DNA of 56,890 nt from Nemertoderma westbladi (lineage: Eukaryota > Xenacoelomorpha > Nemertodermatida > Nemertodermatidae). The stretch covers positions 1 to 56,890 of the forward strand of contig JAUCBJ010000780.1 in assembly GCA_032718475.1 (NCBI GenBank). Reading direction: 5' to 3'. Each line of letters opens with the position of its first letter. Positions within the stretch are counted from its first letter, which is position 1. The notes under the pieces were generated by a model, which was not told the DNA's origin, searched no databases, and was given only the letters and a program-made list of their open reading frames with translations. This document shows positions 54,842 to 56,890 of this stretch, piece by piece. The position numbers and the translations under genes were made by a program.

Positions 54842-55285
54842 TTATTTTATTAATGAAAGTGTCCACAGTAATAACAATAAATCATTGTACCGCAAATTAG
54901 AGGTGAATATATTCATTGCTCCAGGATTTTTCGGCACCTCGGTTAAATAATACAGACAAAATAGACCACACTGAGTCGATTGCGGCGCTTGAAATATTTT
55001 ACGATTCCAAGTATGCCTTTGGGTATATTTATGCAACCAATATGATATTTTTGGCGGAGGAGCTTTACCAAACGAATCTAAATAATAAGCAATTCTCTTA
55101 ACCACGCGTACGCAAGACCAGTGTTGCCCTGGTAGGCCTATACGTTGATTATTAATAATAAATGAATAATTTTGTTTATGCTTATTTTTTTTTTTTGCAT
55201 GTATTAGGTGTAATTGGTCGATTGCGTAAACACCAATGTATTCGGGCCCCACCGGGAATTTCGCTAATTGTATAGAGTCCAACAT
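54842..55285 (-). CDS. Adenain-type cysteine protease (Polinton/Maverick)
   Basis: 147 residues from the first ATG at 55285 (MLDSIQLAKF); the frame is open further upstream without an ATG. It matches adenovirus-type maturation proteases found in Polintons: IGVYAIDQL near the N-terminus, catalytic His55 in GQHWSCV, Asp70 in YYLDSFG, Gln102 in APQSTQ and Cys106 in CGLFCLYYL. All four catalytic positions are present, so the enzyme could be active. In such elements the protease matures capsid proteins. The protein is somewhat shorter than adenain (about 200). The gene follows the capsid gene by 65 bp on the same strand, as in a virion gene block. Confidence 0.85.
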   Translation of the reverse strand: MLDSIQLAKFPVGPEYIGVYAIDQLHLIHAKKKNKHKQNYSFIINNQRIGLPGQHWSCVRVVKRIAYYLDSFGKAPPPKISYWLHKYTQRHTWNRKIFQAPQSTQCGLFCLYYLTEVPKNPGAMNIFTSNLRYNDLLLLLWTLSLIK

Positions 55286-55349
55286 CTTAGCGTGCACGTA
55301 TCCGCAGGCGGCGCGGCTTCGCTTACTTTGTACTATGCGAGATCTTTAT

Positions 55350-56600
55350 TTATTCAGTTATTATTTCCTTGGCTTCCGAAATAGATAGAAGAGCGTCATA
55401 GCTTGCCATTAATATAACGTTAATAGTGTTATCTAGTGCATTACTAAATTTCAGAATCAAATGCCCGCTTGTATGAATACTAGGTTGAATCTCATGGCTT
55501 TGGTCGCCTCCCGCAGTAAGATCGAATACGATCAAAGGAAATTGGGTACGAAACCGTTCTGGTGTTAGCGAGCAAAATACGCCACTCAAGCTCTTGAACA
55601 CGTTCATTAAACTTTCGAATTCCAACATAAAATTGTTTTCCAGAAAGTTAGGGCGATATGGATATCCGTGTATAATACGGGAGTCGATGTTTAGTTCGGC
55701 ATAATTTAAACCGAAATGGTTAAAATGTAGCGGATTACTGCTTAATTCCCCGTTGAAGCTGGCGTTGGTAAGCATTCCAACCAAAATATACTTAGGTAAT
55801 TTTCCTTGGATTATGTTCGATTCTGTATAACTGGACTGCCCGCCACCAATAGTGAAGGTTTTCACTTCTTGTTTTAACAAGTTATAAATAAAGTCATTTT
55901 TTTGTGACCCCAACAAATGCGCACGCATAACCTCGGCATCAATCTTGTGGCGTTTTATTTTTAAATTAATATTCATGATTTCAACTCTTGGGTTTACCAA
56001 TCCTGCGGGGGGTTCAACTTTCAAAAAAAAATTATTCGATACTCGGTCTATACGAAGTCGAATGTTAATTCCCGGCGGCAGTAATTTGTCCTGGCTTGCC
56101 AGGTCTAAAAAAATTGGGGCCACAACGAATTTAACATAATTCCCGCGAACGTCATTCTCAGTAGCGACAGGTACCCCACCTAGATTATTATCAGTATCTT
56201 CATACCCACCAGCTCTTAAAATACTGCGTTTTTCGTTAGCATCTGTCAACAGTAATGTCTGAAACGTAGACTTATAGGCGTAGAACCCATTCGAGGTTTC
56301 AACTAGCTTTTCATTTAAATATAACGAACAATTTTCAAATAGTGACCCACCCGGGTAATTAAGATGGTGGAGGGTTGTATCGTCGTTAGCCCTATTACCA
56401 TCCCATGTAATTTTATATTTAATGTGAAATTTCGAATTCTTTAAATCAGTATATAGAACATTTGACTGGGGTATAAAGAACTCGATTTGTCGGGCATTCG
56501 CGTCAAGAGTAGAAATCGGGTAGATATCCGAAAAATGTGAAGATGTATATTCTCGCTGATTTGTTTTACTTGAGAATAATGATAATTCTAATTTACTCAT
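55350..56600 (-). CDS. F54H12.2-like capsid protein (Polinton/Maverick)
   Basis: 416 codons, ATG at 56600, uninterrupted. Shows the F54H12.2-like family layout: a short lead (SLFSSKTNQREYTSSHF), IYPISTLDANARQIEFFIPQ, YTDLKNSKFHIKYKI, then LFENCSLYLNEKLVETSNGF and YKSTFQTLLLTDANEKR, DRVSNNFFLKVEPP. The family is very common in invertebrate genomes as the capsid component of Polintons. Length fits a double jelly-roll major capsid, but whether this copy is the major or a minor capsid I infer only from size and family. It is preceded at 9 bp by the basic ORF and followed by the protease. No stop or frameshift, unlike the retroelements in this window. Confidence 0.8.
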   Translation of the reverse strand: MSKLELSLFSSKTNQREYTSSHFSDIYPISTLDANARQIEFFIPQSNVLYTDLKNSKFHIKYKITWDGNRANDDTTLHHLNYPGGSLFENCSLYLNEKLVETSNGFYAYKSTFQTLLLTDANEKRSILRAGGYEDTDNNLGGVPVATENDVRGNYVKFVVAPIFLDLASQDKLLPPGINIRLRIDRVSNNFFLKVEPPAGLVNPRVEIMNINLKIKRHKIDAEVMRAHLLGSQKNDFIYNLLKQEVKTFTIGGGQSSYTESNIIQGKLPKYILVGMLTNASFNGELSSNPLHFNHFGLNYAELNIDSRIIHGYPYRPNFLENNFMLEFESLMNVFKSLSGVFCSLTPERFRTQFPLIVFDLTAGGDQSHEIQPSIHTSGHLILKFSNALDNTINVILMASYDALLSISEAKEIITE

Positions 56601-56609
56601 TTTGTTAAG

Positions 56610-56890
56610 TTACATAAAAATATCGCGGCATTTATTATTTCGCTTTTTACGTTTGCGCCCAACGTTCATACCCACACTTGGGTGTCGTCGTTTCCTGCTC
56701 CTCTTTTTTTTACTTTTCGGGTTTGTAAATTCATTGTATACCCGTTGGGCGATTTGGCGAGTCTTTGGATGAGGTTCTAACCGCTCGGCCACTTTATTTA
56801 TCAAATCATCTGCTTTACTGCGTAAAATACGTTTTCCTTCCGGTATTATGTATTTCCGTGCTACTTTCGCTGCTTTGGGGAGTGCCTTAG
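56610..56890 (-). CDS. Basic protein, 5' end outside window (possible virion core protein)
   Basis: The frame is open from the window edge to a stop at 56610, at least 93 codons. Upstream residues read KALPKAAKVARKYIIPEGKR, then LEPHPKTRQIAQRVYNEF. The C-terminus is very basic (KSKKKRSRKRRHPSVG, NVGRKRKKRNNK). Adjacent to the capsid gene with a 9-bp gap, same strand. Polintons and adintoviruses carry small basic proteins likened to adenovirus core proteins at this place, which I offer as the likeliest role. A nuclear-targeting tail of a longer structural protein is the alternative. Confidence 0.6.
   Translation of the reverse strand, partial: KALPKAAKVARKYIIPEGKRILRSKADDLINKVAERLEPHPKTRQIAQRVYNEFTNPKSKKKRSRKRRHPSVGMNVGRKRKKRNNKCRDIFM

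Overview
This is nuclear DNA of an invertebrate bilaterian animal. Two metazoan genes with spliced structures are readable: an afadin/canoe orthologue and a Meox-type homeobox gene. Around them are animal-type transposable elements (BEL/Pao, CR1- and RTE-like LINEs, a piggyBac-like non-autonomous element, Polinton-like virion genes) and many minisatellites. The phylum cannot be fixed from the window.

Region 1 (about 1-25.7 kb) is the 5' three quarters of an afadin gene on the minus strand. Exon 1 (25644-24835) has the start codon, RA1 and half of RA2. Exon 2 (16022-14571) has the rest of RA2, FHA and most of DIL. Exon 3 (2444-1740) has the end of DIL and most of the PDZ. All junctions are GT-AG and phase 0, and together they code 989 residues. 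The rest of the gene lies below position 1 or was not found. Intron 2 (12.1 kb) is almost entirely one 52-bp array of roughly 220 copies. Intron 1 (8.8 kb) holds 14-bp, 28-bp, 18-bp, 31-bp and 42-bp arrays and a hairpin element with a tRNA B-box-like centre.

Region 2 (25.7-40.4 kb) is intergenic and repeat-rich. It has 61-bp and 68-bp arrays, an unrecognised ORF broken by two stops (27682-28215), a CR1-like LINE 3' end (about 30.0-30.6 kb), and a complete BEL/Pao element (31773-39794). The BEL element has 267-bp LTRs that differ at one base and a perfect 5-bp target duplication, but a broken pol. Its 5' LTR is split by a 1,777-bp piggyBac-like element at a duplicated TTAA.

Region 3 (40.4-47.1 kb) is a complete three-exon Meox-like homeobox gene on the minus strand, predicted at 421 aa. 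Intron 1 contains a decayed LINE that is itself interrupted by a second LINE fragment with a 21-bp target duplication. Upstream lie an AT-rich repeat and a 2.8-kb 37-bp array.

Region 4 (50.2-56.9 kb) has fragments of an LTR-element protease and of two LINE reverse transcriptases. It ends in a minus-strand cluster resembling the virion module of a Polinton/Maverick: a basic protein open to the window edge, an F54H12.2-like capsid protein, an adenain-type cysteine protease, and less certain small ORFs.

The two host genes have no evident functional link. The main story is layered transposon insertion, which can be ordered in time by nesting and target-site duplications, plus extreme intronic satellite expansion inside one conserved junction gene.
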